Shown: one piece after another, positions 34,326-43,500 of the stretch
Layout of the letters: each line of letters opens with the position of its first letter
How positions within the stretch are numbered: position 1 is the first letter of the stretch
Assembly: GCF_034808145.1 (NCBI RefSeq)
Contig: NZ_JAXHGM010000001.1
Span: forward strand, 186,001 to 250,000
Reading direction: 5' to 3'
DNA from: Halorubellus sp034808145
GTDB taxonomy: Archaea > Halobacteriota > Halobacteria > Halobacteriales > Natrialbaceae
DNA: 64,000 bases
Position numbers and translations under genes: made by a program
Notes under the pieces: generated by a model
Database searches by the model: none
Told to the model about the DNA's origin: nothing
What the model saw: the letters and a program-made list of their open reading frames with translations, nothing else

Positions 34326-34607
34326 TCACTCGGCGTCGTCGACCACGACCTCGTAGACCTCGTCGCCGCTGAACACCGTCATCGTCGACTCGTCGTCGTC
34401 CCCGTACGCCCGGCGAGCGCCGGCATCGGGTTCCCGTCGAGCGTCGTCGTCGGTTCGCTCGTCGCCGTCGGTCGTCTCGCCGCTATCGTCCGCGCGTCCG
34501 CCCTCGTCGTCGCGACGCCGCCGGAACACCGACGGTGGTCGTCCGTCCCCCCGTTCCTCGCGCACCGACTCGTCCCCCGACTCGTCGGCGAAGATGCTCG
34601 AACCCAT
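34326..34607 (-). CDS. Small acidic haloarchaeal protein, 93 residues
   Basis: The protein is largely disordered-looking, with alternating Asp/Glu and Arg (DESGDESVREERGDGR, then GGRADDSGETTDGDERTDDD). It ends in a short ordered element, TMTVFSGDEVYEVVVDDAE. This compact C-terminal strand pattern together with an acidic leader resembles small uncharacterised haloarchaeal proteins. Start ATG at 34607. Function unknown; coding is judged from composition and the conserved-looking C terminus. Confidence 0.6.
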   Translation of the reverse strand: MGSSIFADESGDESVREERGDGRPPSVFRRRRDDEGGRADDSGETTDGDERTDDDARREPDAGARRAYGDDDESTMTVFSGDEVYEVVVDDAE

Positions 34608-34772
34608 TCCCTGTAAGCGGACCGACAGACGGGACGGTTAGGAACGTTCTGGCTGTATATCCAAGGGATGGCGTCGGGACGAGCTGGTACCGGATGGCCT
34701 TGCCGTCACCTCGCCAGCGACCGCTGACGGCTACGGGTAATCTTCATACGGCCGCCGGACGACGACACGGAC

Positions 34773-35201
34773 ATGAGCGAGGACTGCATCTTCTGTCAGA
34801 TCGTCGCGGGCGACATCCCGAGCCGGACCGTCTACGAGGACGACGACGTGCTCGCGTTCCTCGATGCGAACCCGCTCGCGCCCGGGCATACGCTCGTCAT
34901 CCCGAAGACGCACCACGAGACGCTCGGCGACCTCCCCGCGGACGCCGGCGAGAGCGTGTTCGCCGCCCTCCACCGCCTGACGCCGGTCGTCGAGAACGCC
35001 GTGGACGCCGACGCGTCGAACGTCGCGTTCAACAACGGCGAGACCGCCGGCCAGGAGGTCCCGCACGTCCACGGGCACGTCATCCCGCGGTTCGAGGGCG
35101 ACGGCGGCGGCCCCATCCACGCCATCGCCGGCGCCCGACCCGACCTCGACGACGACGAACTCGACGACATCGCCGCACGCATCGCCGGCGACGCCACGTA
35201 A
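34773..35201 (+). CDS. HIT-family nucleotide hydrolase/transferase
   Basis: A 142-residue histidine-triad protein. The triad HVHGHVIP (His98, His100, His102) carries the catalytic His that forms a nucleotidyl intermediate, and the N-terminal CIFCQIVAGDIPSR has the typical CxxC zinc pair of HINT-type proteins. Substrates in this family are nucleoside phosphoramidates or dinucleoside polyphosphates; the natural one is not known. It ends with an acidic helix. TATA-like TAATCTTC sits about 30 nt before the ATG at 34773. Confidence 0.93.
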   Translation: MSEDCIFCQIVAGDIPSRTVYEDDDVLAFLDANPLAPGHTLVIPKTHHETLGDLPADAGESVFAALHRLTPVVENAVDADASNVAFNNGETAGQEVPHVHGHVIPRFEGDGGGPIHAIAGARPDLDDDELDDIAARIAGDAT

Positions 35202-35251
35202 TCGCGCTTTCGTTCACGAGGTTTATCAGTGAAAGCGACCGAACTGGAGGT

Positions 35252-36007
35252 ATGAGTACGCCACGTTCGGTCGCGGTCGTCGGCGCCACCGGCGGTGCGG
35301 GCGCGACGCGACTCGTCGTCGAGACCGCCGCCGTCCTCGCACGCGACGGCCGCGACGTCGCCGTCTTCGACGCCGCGTTCGCCACGCAACGACTCGCTCA
35401 GTACGTCCCCGGCGACGTCGACGTCGACGCGACCCGACTGCTCACGGACGACGCGGTCGCACCGAGCGAGTCGCTCGTCGACCTCGACGTGGACGCACCC
35501 GGCCGCGTCGCCGCGTGCCCCGTCCGCGCGTCGTTCACCGAACTCGCCGACGCGAAGACCGCGGACGCCGCCGAACGCTTCGACGCCGTCGTCCGCGAGA
35601 CAGCCGACGCCTTCGACCACGTCCTCGTGGACGTCCCACCGGTCGCCGCGAACCAGCACGTCGCCGCGGTCACCGCCACCGACCGCGTCGCCGTCGTCGC
35701 CCCCGACGGACGCCGCGGCGCGGACGCACTCCCGCGCGTCCGCGACCGCCTCCGCGACCTCGACGCGGCCGCACCCGGCGACCTCGTCGTCGCGAACCGC
35801 GTCGACGACCCGCCCGTCGTCGCGGACCCCGCGGTCGCGGTCCCCGAGAGCGACGTCGTCGACCCGACCGACACCCCGGTGAGCGACACCGCGACCGGCG
35901 CGTTCCCGAGCGCGGTCGCCGCACTCGCCGAGCGCGCGTTCGACGTCGAACTCGACGTCGACCTCGAACCGACCGGCGTTACCGCTCGGCTCTTCGGCGC
36001 GGAATAA
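35252..36007 (+). CDS. ParA/MinD-like protein with degenerate Walker A
   Basis: A 251-residue protein with a ParA/MinD-like fold: VAVVGATGGAGATRLVVETA at the phosphate-binding position, the VFDAAFATQRLAQYVPGD switch segment, and DHVLVDVPPVAANQHVAAV in place of Walker B. In the P-loop the residues expected to be KGGxGK(S/T) read TGGAGAT, so both the signature and the catalytic Lys are missing. Nucleotide hydrolysis may be lost or altered. The C terminus LFGAE and its stop are repeated 43 bp downstream. A canonical MinD-like protein lies 2.4 kb away on the other strand. Confidence 0.75.
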   Translation: MSTPRSVAVVGATGGAGATRLVVETAAVLARDGRDVAVFDAAFATQRLAQYVPGDVDVDATRLLTDDAVAPSESLVDLDVDAPGRVAACPVRASFTELADAKTADAAERFDAVVRETADAFDHVLVDVPPVAANQHVAAVTATDRVAVVAPDGRRGADALPRVRDRLRDLDAAAPGDLVVANRVDDPPVVADPAVAVPESDVVDPTDTPVSDTATGAFPSAVAALAERAFDVELDVDLEPTGVTARLFGAE

Positions 36008-36053
36008 CCGACTCTCCAGGTGGAGTACCCGCTTCTTCGGCGCGGAATAACCG
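35991..36053. repeat. 20-bp exact direct repeat spanning the ParA-like stop codon, offset 43 bp
   Basis: TCTTCGGCGCGGAATAACCG occurs at 35991-36010, covering the last codons (LFGAE) and TAA of the ParA-like gene, and again at 36034-36053 in the spacer. Following bases also resemble each other (ACTCTC and TCTCTT). The gene end, stop codon included, is thus present twice. Confidence 0.88.
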
Positions 36054-36129
36054 TCTCTTCGAGACCCCAGTAACCGCCGTCCAGGTCGACGCGCTCGACC
36101 GGGCGACCGTTCGCGACGACCGCTGCGTG

Positions 36130-36645
36130 CTACGGCCGGTTCTCGCCGTCCGGCATCGTCGCGTCGAGCGCGTCGCGTTTCTCGACGCTCGCCGTCCGCT
36201 CCGCGGCGAGCGCGCCCTCGACGACGTCGCGCGCCCCGTCGATGGCGTCGTGGGTCGCCACGTACGTCGCGAGCGCGAACTCGGCGTCCGACAGCGACAG
36301 CAATCCACGAGCGTCCGCTCGCGACACCCGGCCCGCGAGGTGATCCTCGAGCACGCGCTCGCCGGTCGCGCTCACCGGCGACAGCCCCGCGAATCCGAGT
36401 CGATGCAGCGTCTTCGCGGCCGTCATCGGCGCGACGCCCGCGTCGTGGCCGGCGGCGTCGACCGCCGCACCGCCGACGTACGCCTCCGCGACCGCTGCTG
36501 CGGCCACGGGCTTGCAGGGCAACGCCGCGGCGAACTCCGCGAGCGCGTCCCCCAGAACGGCGTCCGTGGCGTCGACGCTCGCCACGCCGCGCTCGTCCTG
36601 CTCGGTCGTCGTCGACAGTCCCGCCGCGATGTCGGCCAACCCCAT
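36130..36645 (-). CDS. Haloarchaeal conserved protein, mostly helical
   Basis: A 171-residue acidic, Ala-rich protein (MGLADIAAGLSTTTEQDERG) with several amphipathic helices, e.g. ALAEFAAALPCKPVAAAAVA, and GVAPMTAAKTLHRLGFAGLS, which resembles a helix-turn-helix. The central KTLHRLGF could be a recognition helix; assignment as a DNA-binding protein is tentative. Its promoter has GTTTAAAC (36670-36677) about 28 nt before the ATG, a good TATA element, in the region shared with the divergent tfb gene. Confidence 0.7.
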   Translation of the reverse strand: MGLADIAAGLSTTTEQDERGVASVDATDAVLGDALAEFAAALPCKPVAAAAVAEAYVGGAAVDAAGHDAGVAPMTAAKTLHRLGFAGLSPVSATGERVLEDHLAGRVSRADARGLLSLSDAEFALATYVATHDAIDGARDVVEGALAAERTASVEKRDALDATMPDGENRP

Positions 36646-36717
36646 GCCAGCACGTACGTCGCTATCGGGGTTTAAACCATCGCATACGTGAGCGTATCTA
36701 ACGCCGGTCCGGACGAG

Positions 36718-36742
36718 GAACGTACCGGAATCCGGTACGTTC
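36718..36742. promoter_or_regulatory. 11-bp perfect inverted repeat between tfb and its divergent neighbour
   Basis: GAACGTACCGG (36718-36728) and CCGGTACGTTC (36732-36742) are perfect complements with an AAT centre. It lies about midway between two divergent starts. Long symmetric sites like this in an archaeal promoter region usually bind a dimeric regulator; alternatively it could form a stem-loop in RNA. Confidence 0.75.
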
Positions 36743-36802
36743 GACGCGTCGCAGTAGGGTGATTCGCCCCGCGACCACCTGCAGTTAAGTAAGGGTTCGC
36801 GG

Positions 36803-36812
36803 CGAACGTTCG
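36803..36812. promoter_or_regulatory. CGAACGTTCG palindrome between TATA and ATG of tfb
   Basis: A perfect 10-bp palindrome sits between the TATA-like TTAAGTAA (36785-36792) and the ATG at 36816. It shares the GAACGT half with the larger repeat at 36718-36742, so the two may be binding sites of one protein, possibly for tfb autoregulation. Confidence 0.55.
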
Positions 36813-36815
36813 AGT

Positions 36816-37727
36816 ATGGGAACGACAGTCTGCCCCGAGTGCGATGGCGCCGTTCGACCGAGCGACGACGAGTCCGTCTGCACCGACTGCGGCCTCGTGG
36901 TCAGCGCCGACCGCGTCGACCGCGGGCCCGAGTGGCGGAGCTTCGACGACGGCCCCGCGGACGGCAAGCGAACGGGCGCGCCGCTGACGCGCTCTCGGCA
37001 CGACCGCGGACTCTCCACGACCATCGGGCACGGGAACGATACGCGCCTGACGGGCCGGAAGCGCCGTCGCGTCGCGCGGATGCGTCGCGAGCACGCCAGA
37101 GCGCGCATCGCGACGAAACGCGACCGGAACCAGGTGTACGCGTTCACCGAGGTCCGCCGCGTGGTCGGCGCGCTCTCCCTCCCCGAGTCCATCCAGGAGT
37201 CCGCGTGCACGCTCTTCGAATCGGCGCAGAACGAGGACCTCCTCAAGGGTCGGTCGCTGGAGGGGTTCGCCGCCGCAGCGGTGTACGCCACGTGTCGCGT
37301 CCGGTCTCTCTCCCGGACCGTCGAGGAGATCGCCGCGGTCGCGCGCGCCGACGAACGCGAACTCCGCGTCGCGTACGACGCCCTCAATCGCGACCTCGGA
37401 CTCCCCACCGGCCCGGTCGACCCCCGCGAGTACCTGCCGCGGTACGCGAACGCCCTCTCGCTCCCCCAGCGCGTCGAGGGGCGCGCGACCGACCTCGCCG
37501 CGACCGCGGTCGACTCCGGGCTCGCCACGGGGAAGAACCCGAGCGGCGTCGCCGCGGGCTGCCTCTACCTCGCCGCGACCGAGGCGGGCGTCGACTGCAC
37601 GCAGGCCGCCGCCGCCGACGCCGCGGACGTCTCGCCGGTCACCGTCCGCCACACGTACCAGGCGCTCGACGAGCGATGCGACGAACCGGCCGGCGACGGC
37701 GTCTCACCCGCGCCCGCGGACGACTGA
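36816..37727 (+). CDS. tfb: Transcription initiation factor IIB (TFB)
   Basis: A 303-residue TFB, which bridges TBP-bound promoter DNA and RNA polymerase. The zinc ribbon has Cys6, Cys9, Cys22 and Cys25 (VCPECDG, VCTDCGL). The B-finger/linker GPEWRSFDD and PLTRSRHDRGLSTTIGHG follow, then two cyclin folds (ALSLPESIQESACTLFESAQ, and NALSLPQRVEGRATDLAA) each with GLAAA-like helices (FAAAAVYATCRVRSLSRTV; GVAAGCLYLAATEAG). Haloarchaea carry many TFB paralogs; this one has a potential autoregulatory palindrome at its promoter. Length is slightly short of typical TFBs. Confidence 0.95.
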   Translation: MGTTVCPECDGAVRPSDDESVCTDCGLVVSADRVDRGPEWRSFDDGPADGKRTGAPLTRSRHDRGLSTTIGHGNDTRLTGRKRRRVARMRREHARARIATKRDRNQVYAFTEVRRVVGALSLPESIQESACTLFESAQNEDLLKGRSLEGFAAAAVYATCRVRSLSRTVEEIAAVARADERELRVAYDALNRDLGLPTGPVDPREYLPRYANALSLPQRVEGRATDLAATAVDSGLATGKNPSGVAAGCLYLAATEAGVDCTQAAAADAADVSPVTVRHTYQALDERCDEPAGDGVSPAPADD

Positions 37728-37737
37728 CCGCGGCCGT

Positions 37738-38424
37738 TCAGCCTTCGGGGCGTGCTCGCCCGTCGGTCGCGCCGTCCGCGAGCGTCCGCGCGACCGACCC
37801 GAACGCGTCGACGGCCGGTGCGTCGGGGGCGTCGCGCGCGACGGGACGTCCTCGGGCTTGCGCGCTCGCGACGGCGTCGCTGTCGGGGACGGCGACCGCC
37901 GGTGCGCCGAGCGCGCGCGAGAACCGCGCGACGTCGAGGTCGGCGGGCGCACGGTTCACGACGACGCCCGCGAGTCCGGCGTCGAGCTCGCGAGCGAGCG
38001 CTCGCGTCCGCACCGCCGCCGGGACGGCGAACGCGGTCGGCTCGCAGACCACGCCGACGCGGTCCGCGACCGCGACCGCCACGCCCGCGTCCGCCGCCAT
38101 CCCCGCCGGACAGTCCACGACCACCGCGCCGAACTCGCGCTCGACCGCCCGCAGCGCCGGTCGAAGTCGCCGAACGTCGCTCGCTCGCGCCCCCGCGAGC
38201 GTCCGACCGCACGAGAGCACGCGAACGCCGGCGACCGACCGAACCGCCTCCAGCGCGCTCGCCCGCCCCGCGAGGACGTCGTGGAGGTCCGGGCCGCGAC
38301 CGCCCGGGAGGTCCGCCATCGCCAGGTCCGCGTCCACGACGACAGCCGACAGCGCGTCCGCGACGTTCAGCGCCACCGTCGACTTCCCCACGCCGCCCTT
38401 CCCGCCCGCGACCGCGAGGATCAC
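37738..38424 (-). CDS. MinD/ParA-family P-loop ATPase
   Basis: A 228-residue MinD-type ATPase with the deviant Walker A AGGKGGVGKSTVALNVADAL (signature Lys and P-loop Lys present), switch I AVVVDADLAMADLPGG, and the Walker B strand AVVVDCPAGMAADAG. It presumably cycles on a membrane or DNA partner; haloarchaea have several paralogs for cell positioning. The GTG at 38424 gives a 4-bp GTGA overlap with the upstream gene and is preferred over GTG 38433. It is the last gene of the cluster that begins with mcm. Confidence 0.9.
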   Translation of the reverse strand: MILAVAGGKGGVGKSTVALNVADALSAVVVDADLAMADLPGGRGPDLHDVLAGRASALEAVRSVAGVRVLSCGRTLAGARASDVRRLRPALRAVEREFGAVVVDCPAGMAADAGVAVAVADRVGVVCEPTAFAVPAAVRTRALARELDAGLAGVVVNRAPADLDVARFSRALGAPAVAVPDSDAVASAQARGRPVARDAPDAPAVDAFGSVARTLADGATDGRARPEG

Positions 38425-38894
38425 GCGCTCCACCCGTCGTCGTCCGAGGACGCCACGCTCCCCGAGCACCCGCCGGCACCTGCCGGCCGCTCGCCCGCGG
38501 TCTCGCGCGGCGTCGCGGCGAGCGGCGGCGCGAACGACCCGAGCGCCCGCACCACGCCGTCGACGTCCGCGCCGTCGCGCTCCCCCGAGTCCGCGCGGAG
38601 AGGGTCGGTGGCGTCGACACCACCACGGCGCTCCGTCGCGACGCACTCGACGTCGACCGTCGACGCGGGCGTCGCGAACCCGACCCCGCGAACGCCGCCC
38701 GCGGCGACCGTCAGCGTCACGCCGTCGGCGTCCCACCCCGCCGCCGGCACGCCACGACGCCGCGGCGGCCAGAGCGCGCCCTCGCAGTCCACCGCCAACC
38801 GCACGCGCCGGCGCTCACTCGATCGGTTCTCCACGACGACCGTCGCGAACGTCACGCCGTCCCGGCGCGACCGCCGCACACTCACGTCGACCAT
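38421..38894 (-). CDS. Uncharacterised haloarchaeal protein of the mcm-linked cluster
   Basis: A 157-residue protein starting MVDVSVRRSRRDGVTFATVV. The first half reads as a beta-sandwich of alternating strands (VTFATVVVENRSSERRRVRL, WDADGVTLTVAAGGVRGVGF, STVDVECVATERR), like immunoglobulin-fold domains; the second half is disordered and acidic. No known motif. Its stop overlaps the MinD-like start by 4 bp. An in-frame ATG at 38918 would add eight residues. Confidence 0.75.
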   Translation of the reverse strand: MVDVSVRRSRRDGVTFATVVVENRSSERRRVRLAVDCEGALWPPRRRGVPAAGWDADGVTLTVAAGGVRGVGFATPASTVDVECVATERRGGVDATDPLRADSGERDGADVDGVVRALGSFAPPLAATPRETAGERPAGAGGCSGSVASSDDDGWSA

Positions 38895-38980
38895 ACTCCG
38901 ACCTGGCCGCGTCATCACTGATAAACGACGACGCGCTCGCGTACGGCCCGCGTCGCGGGACCGCGAGCAACGACCGCCGG

Positions 38981-39841
38981 TCAGTCCGCGGCGAGCACGA
39001 CCGGCGCGTCGAGCGTGCGGCGTGCGGCGTCGACGTCGTCGAACCGGTCGACGCCGACGACCACCGGCGCATCGACCGCGGCGACGCGCGCGACTGCGAG
39101 CGCCGCGGTCGCGTCGTCGCCCGCGAACGACCCCGGCTCCGCCCCCGCCTCGTCTCGGTCACCGCCGGGAACGGCCGCGACCGCCTCGCGGAACGCCGGC
39201 CACGTCGCCGCGACGCGGTTCGCGCGCACCTCCCGCTCCAACCGTCCGACGCGGTCCGCCAACGACAACCGTCGGTCGCGCGCGTCCCGCGCCTCCCGAG
39301 CACGCTCGCGCTCCCGGGCGAGCGCCTGCTCGGCCGCGACCAGCTCGGTCTCGCGCTCGCTCGCGTCCGCCACCGCCGCCCGCAACCGCTCCCGGCCGAC
39401 GTCCACGTCCGCGTCCAAGTCCTCGCGCGCCTGCACCGCACCGCGCGCCGCCGCCACGTCCGCCGACACCGCCTCGACGGCCGCCCGCGCCGCCGCCACC
39501 CGCTCGCGCGCCGCCGACACGTCCACCTCCGGAACCTCGACCGCGGCGAGCGACGCCCTCGCCTCCGACAGCGCGGACGCACCCTCGACGTCCACGTCGC
39601 GCGACCGCGCCGCGGCCGCCAGCGCCGCCCGCACGTCGACCGTCGTCCCGGCGCGCACGACGCCGACGTGCTCGAAGACGCACCCCGGCGGGTCGCACTC
39701 CACCCGCAACTCCCGGTCGCCGTCGACCGCGACCGACCCGCTGGCGCGAACCGCAGCCGCGAACGCACGCACTGGCACGGCCACGTCACGCACGTCGACC
39801 GCCGGCCCAGACCACGACGCCGACCCGTACGCGACCCTCAC
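38981..39841 (-). CDS. Uncharacterised coiled-coil protein of the mcm-linked cluster
   Basis: A 286-residue protein with a beta-rich N-terminal part (MRVAYGSASWSGPAVDVRDV) and a long coiled coil in the middle (about residues 85-200; for example ERVAAARAAVEAVSADVAAA, EQALARERERAREARDARD). A C-terminal alpha/beta segment ends PVVVGVDRFDDVDAARRTLD and APVVLAAD. It starts with an ATGA overlap with the gene before it (39838-39841). Function unknown; the coiled coil suggests a structural or oligomerising role. Confidence 0.78.
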   Translation of the reverse strand: MRVAYGSASWSGPAVDVRDVAVPVRAFAAAVRASGSVAVDGDRELRVECDPPGCVFEHVGVVRAGTTVDVRAALAAAARSRDVDVEGASALSEARASLAAVEVPEVDVSAARERVAAARAAVEAVSADVAAARGAVQAREDLDADVDVGRERLRAAVADASERETELVAAEQALARERERAREARDARDRRLSLADRVGRLEREVRANRVAATWPAFREAVAAVPGGDRDEAGAEPGSFAGDDATAALAVARVAAVDAPVVVGVDRFDDVDAARRTLDAPVVLAAD

Positions 39842-40182
39842 AGCTCCTGCTCGCGGAGCCGCTCCTTCGACGGCAGGTCCCGGCCCGCCGCGAACTTCGC
39901 GTACGGCGTCGACGGCGACTCCCGGTCCTCGTACGCGACCGCCGCCTCGCGAGCGTCCGCGAACGCGTCCTCGAACTCGTTCAACGGCATCGTCCGCTCC
40001 AGCTGGACGTCACCGCCGTGGCGTTCGCGCAACCGCAACCCGAGGAACGCCCCGAACGCCGTCGCCTCCAGGAGCGCAACCCGACCGAACCGACGGACGA
40101 CGGCGTCCTCGTGTGCCCGACACGCGTTCCGGAGCGCCTGCCGCGCCGCCCGCGAGTACGTCACCACCAGTATCACTACCAT
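39838..40182 (-). CDS. Uncharacterised small protein of the mcm-linked cluster
   Basis: A 114-residue protein starting MVVILVVTYSRAARQALRNA. A hydrophobic strand, a basic Arg/His-rich helix (NACRAHEDAVVRRFGRVALL), and FLGLRLRERHGGDVQLERT suggest a nucleic-acid-contacting protein, which is inference. The C-terminal KFAAGRDLPSKERLREQEL is Lys/Arg-rich for this genome. It overlaps the next gene by 4 bp, so it is part of the mcm transcription unit. Confidence 0.75.
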   Translation of the reverse strand: MVVILVVTYSRAARQALRNACRAHEDAVVRRFGRVALLEATAFGAFLGLRLRERHGGDVQLERTMPLNEFEDAFADAREAAVAYEDRESPSTPYAKFAAGRDLPSKERLREQEL

Positions 40183-40242
40183 TCACTCCAACCCCGTCCG
40201 AAAAAAGTGCTCCGTCACTCGTTCGACCGACGCCACTCCCGC

Positions 40243-40524
40243 CTAGGTCACGCGCTCGACCGACAGCACCCCGCCCTCGACGTCCACGAGGCCGCGAACC
40301 CGCTCGCGCGCCCCCACCGCGTCCTCGGCCACGACGACCACGCCCACCGCCACCTCCGGCCCCTCCACCACGCGATACGGCGCCACCCCATCGCCCTCGA
40401 ACGACGACACGTACGTCCGCAACACGCCCTGCACCGTCCCCTCCAGCTCCGCGAACGAACACTCGCCGTCCTCGAACTCCCGGAGCGCGGTCTCGACGTT
40501 CCGTAACGCAGAGATCCGGTCCAT
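40243..40524 (-). CDS. Uncharacterised small protein immediately downstream of mcm
   Basis: A 93-residue acidic protein starting MDRISALRNVETALREFEDG. It contains an N-terminal helix, then ELEGTVQGVLRTYVSSF, and strands YRVVEGPEVAVGVVVVAED and GLVDVEGGVLSVERVT. Its ATG immediately follows the TAG of mcm with no spacer, so it is translated from the same mRNA and may be coupled. No family is recognised; a replication-linked role is suggested only by position. Confidence 0.78.
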   Translation of the reverse strand: MDRISALRNVETALREFEDGECSFAELEGTVQGVLRTYVSSFEGDGVAPYRVVEGPEVAVGVVVVAEDAVGARERVRGLVDVEGGVLSVERVT

Positions 40525-43500
40525 CTACGTCGTCCGCAGGTGCTCGTGCTTGGGCTCGTACACCTCGCCCTTCTGCTTCAACTTGTCAATCTCGTGCTCG
40601 GCCTTGCTCGCGTCCATCCCGATCTCGTCCGCCCGATCCATCACCACGTCGACCGGCGCCCCGTCGTCGTACTCCTCCTCGATGTCCGCGATGAGCGCCT
40701 TCAGGTTCTTGATGCGGTCGCGCTGAGTCTTCGACTGCCCCGTCTCCACCACGTCCGCGTCGAACTCCCCGGTTTCGGGGTCCACGCCGATGTCCTGCAG
40801 GCACGACCGCACGATCTCGATGACGCGCTCCGAATCCGCCTCGTCGACCGTATCCGACAACCGCACCCTCGCAGAGGCCTCCGCCAACCGCACGATCGCC
40901 TCCAGCTGGCGCGCCGTCACCGGCACCGGCGAATCCTCGTCCTGCCCCTTCGACCGCAGGTCCACGTAGAAATCCTCGATCGCCTGCCGCGCCCCGTCGG
41001 TCATCCGCGGATGACAGTTCTGCTTCGCGTACGCGATGTACTTCCGCATCAACTCCGGATCGATGTCCGGATCGACGTTCGCCGTCACCGAATCGATCTC
41101 CTCGCTGGAGACGTCCACGTTCGTCATCTTCGTCCGCTGGGTCTCCAACTCCCCCGCGTAGTTCGTGTTCAGGATGTGCTGCGCGAGATTCCGGTCCTCC
41201 TCCTCGTCCGGCTGGTCCGTCACCGTGAAGATCAGGTCGAACCGCGAGATCAGCGCCGGCTCTAAGTCTATCTGCTCGCCGATCGGCTCGTACTGATCGA
41301 ACCGCCCGTACTTCGGGTTCGCCGCCCCCAACAGCGAACACCGAGACTTCAACGTCGCGTTGATCCCCGCCTTCGACACCGAGATCTCCTGCTGCTCCAG
41401 GGCCTGATGCATCGCCGACCGGTCGTCCGGCGCCATCTTGTCCAACTCGTCCACCGCCGCGATTCCACGGTCAGCCAACACGAGCGCACCGGCCTCCAGC
41501 GACCACTGCTGGCCATCCCCGAAATCGTCGCGAACAGCCGCAGCGGTCAAACCCGCCGAGCTGGAGCCTTTACCGGACGTATAGACGGACCGCGGCGCAA
41601 CGTTTTTGATGTACGACAGGAGCTGTGAGTTGTGCGAGATGACGCCGTTCGAGATGTACGTGTGCGTCCCGGCGACTTCGAGGTCGTACACCCATTCGTC
41701 GTCGGGTTCGTACGCCTCGACCGAGTCGATTCGGTCCCAGGTGACGTCACCTTCTGCGAGATGACGGAGTCCTGTAATAGCTGCTCTGAGGCTTCCACCA
41801 TCGGCAGTCTGGCCCGCTGGCGTGGGGGCTGGTTGCTCGACGAGGGCCTTCTCGAATTCCTCGACGACGGTCAACAGACTCTCTCTGCTCGGGTTCCGGT
41901 CACCGCGCTCGTAGTGCTGGTACGTCGACCGTGGGAGACCACAGTCAGACTGGCTGAGTCCGAGCCCTTCACGAACGCGCCGACAAACCGCACCGACGTC
42001 CGGAATCACGTCCCGGTTCGTGTTCCCCGAGCCACTCGCGTATTCGTCGCCGACGGATTGCTTGCGGTCAGTCAGGAACCCGATCTCACGAACGTATCTC
42101 GCAGCCTCGAAGCCGCTGATTCGGAGCCGATGACTGCCGTTCTGGCGCGGATGGAGTTGACTCTGGATGCCAAACCGAAGGAGCAGACGCCGAACCCCTT
42201 CGAGGAGTTCGCGGCTCATCGACGCGACCGTTATCTCGCGTTGCGTCGACGTCACGTGACCCTCTCCTTCGATGAACGCTTGGAGGAATGCACGCTGGGT
42301 CTCTTCAGACGCCCGGAAGACCGGATCCGGTACCGTCTTCGACGCGGAGCCGTCGAGGAGAGATGGTTCGAGGTTTTCGAGGAAACTCGCGAACTCACCC
42401 GACGTGCACAGTATCTCGTGCGCAGCTTTGTGTTCTCGACTTTGTCGTTTCGACCAGTTGAGACCGAGTCGATCCAGGCTCCCGGCGACGGACTCAAGTA
42501 CCTCTTTGTCGTTGTTCGTCACCGAGACGAATCCCGTGTTGTCGTCGCCGTACTCGATGTATCCCTCAGCGACGAGATACCCGACGAGCCGTGCCAGCCA
42601 CGGCGTCCACTCGTCTGGCAAGTCGAGTCGAACTGCGTTCGGCGACTTCGACCGCCGGTACGAGACGTCGATTGCATCGTTGCTACCGACATCGAGTTCG
42701 CTCGGAGTGGCGACGAAATCACCCTCCGTAAGGCCGTCAGCTTTCACGGCCTCGAATCCGGCGTCGCTCTGTACGAACAGCGGATGCGAGGGCGTGACGT
42801 CGATCTCGCGGCCGCTGGACGTCCGTATTCGATACATCTTTCCGGGTGCTTCGCGCTTCCAGACCTTCGTCGCGGATTCCGTCGCGATGCCACCGTCGGG
42901 GTGGAGGGACGGCAGATCGAAGTCGGCGTGGTCCCAGACGCCGTCGTCGACGGGCTTCGGGTCGTCGAGGTTCGAATCGACGAGGTCGCGTATCTCGCGT
43001 TCGCTTCCGTCGGCGAGCGTCACGGTGGTGTCGCCGGCGACGCACTTCCCCGTACCCGGATCCCCTATCAATAGCATGTGGAGGTCGCCGCGGATGCGGG
43101 AGCCGTCGGGGAGGTGTTTGGTGACGCCGGAGAAGAGCTGGAGGATCATGGAGAGCTTCTCCTCGTCGTACCCGTAGATGCTGGGGGCGACGGAGGCGAC
43201 CATCTTCTCGTAGATGTCGGGGTTGTTGGAGAGCTCGTAGATCGCTTCCTTGTCGGCGTCCGTGATCTCCATGTCCTCGAAGTCCTCCTCGTCGATGACG
43301 ACGCTGACGCCGTCCATGTAGACGTCGAACACCGCGGACTTGTCCTGGTCGCTGCCCTGTTGTTCGAGGCGGAGGATGCCGGTGGCGGCGACGTGGTCGC
43401 CGGGGGTGACGTTCCCGGTGATATCGTCCTCGATCTGGACGTCGATCGCTTGCGGGGTCTCGCCGCCGCGCAGGCCTTCGGGTGATTCCTGGACGCGGAG

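Noticed and set aside
36839..40246. 1135-residue frame through tfb and the mcm cluster
   Set aside because: Crosses several well-defined genes on both strands and is Arg-rich without structure.
41632..43074. Long plus-strand ORF opposite the MCM intein
   Set aside because: Antisense of the intein; low-structure frame.
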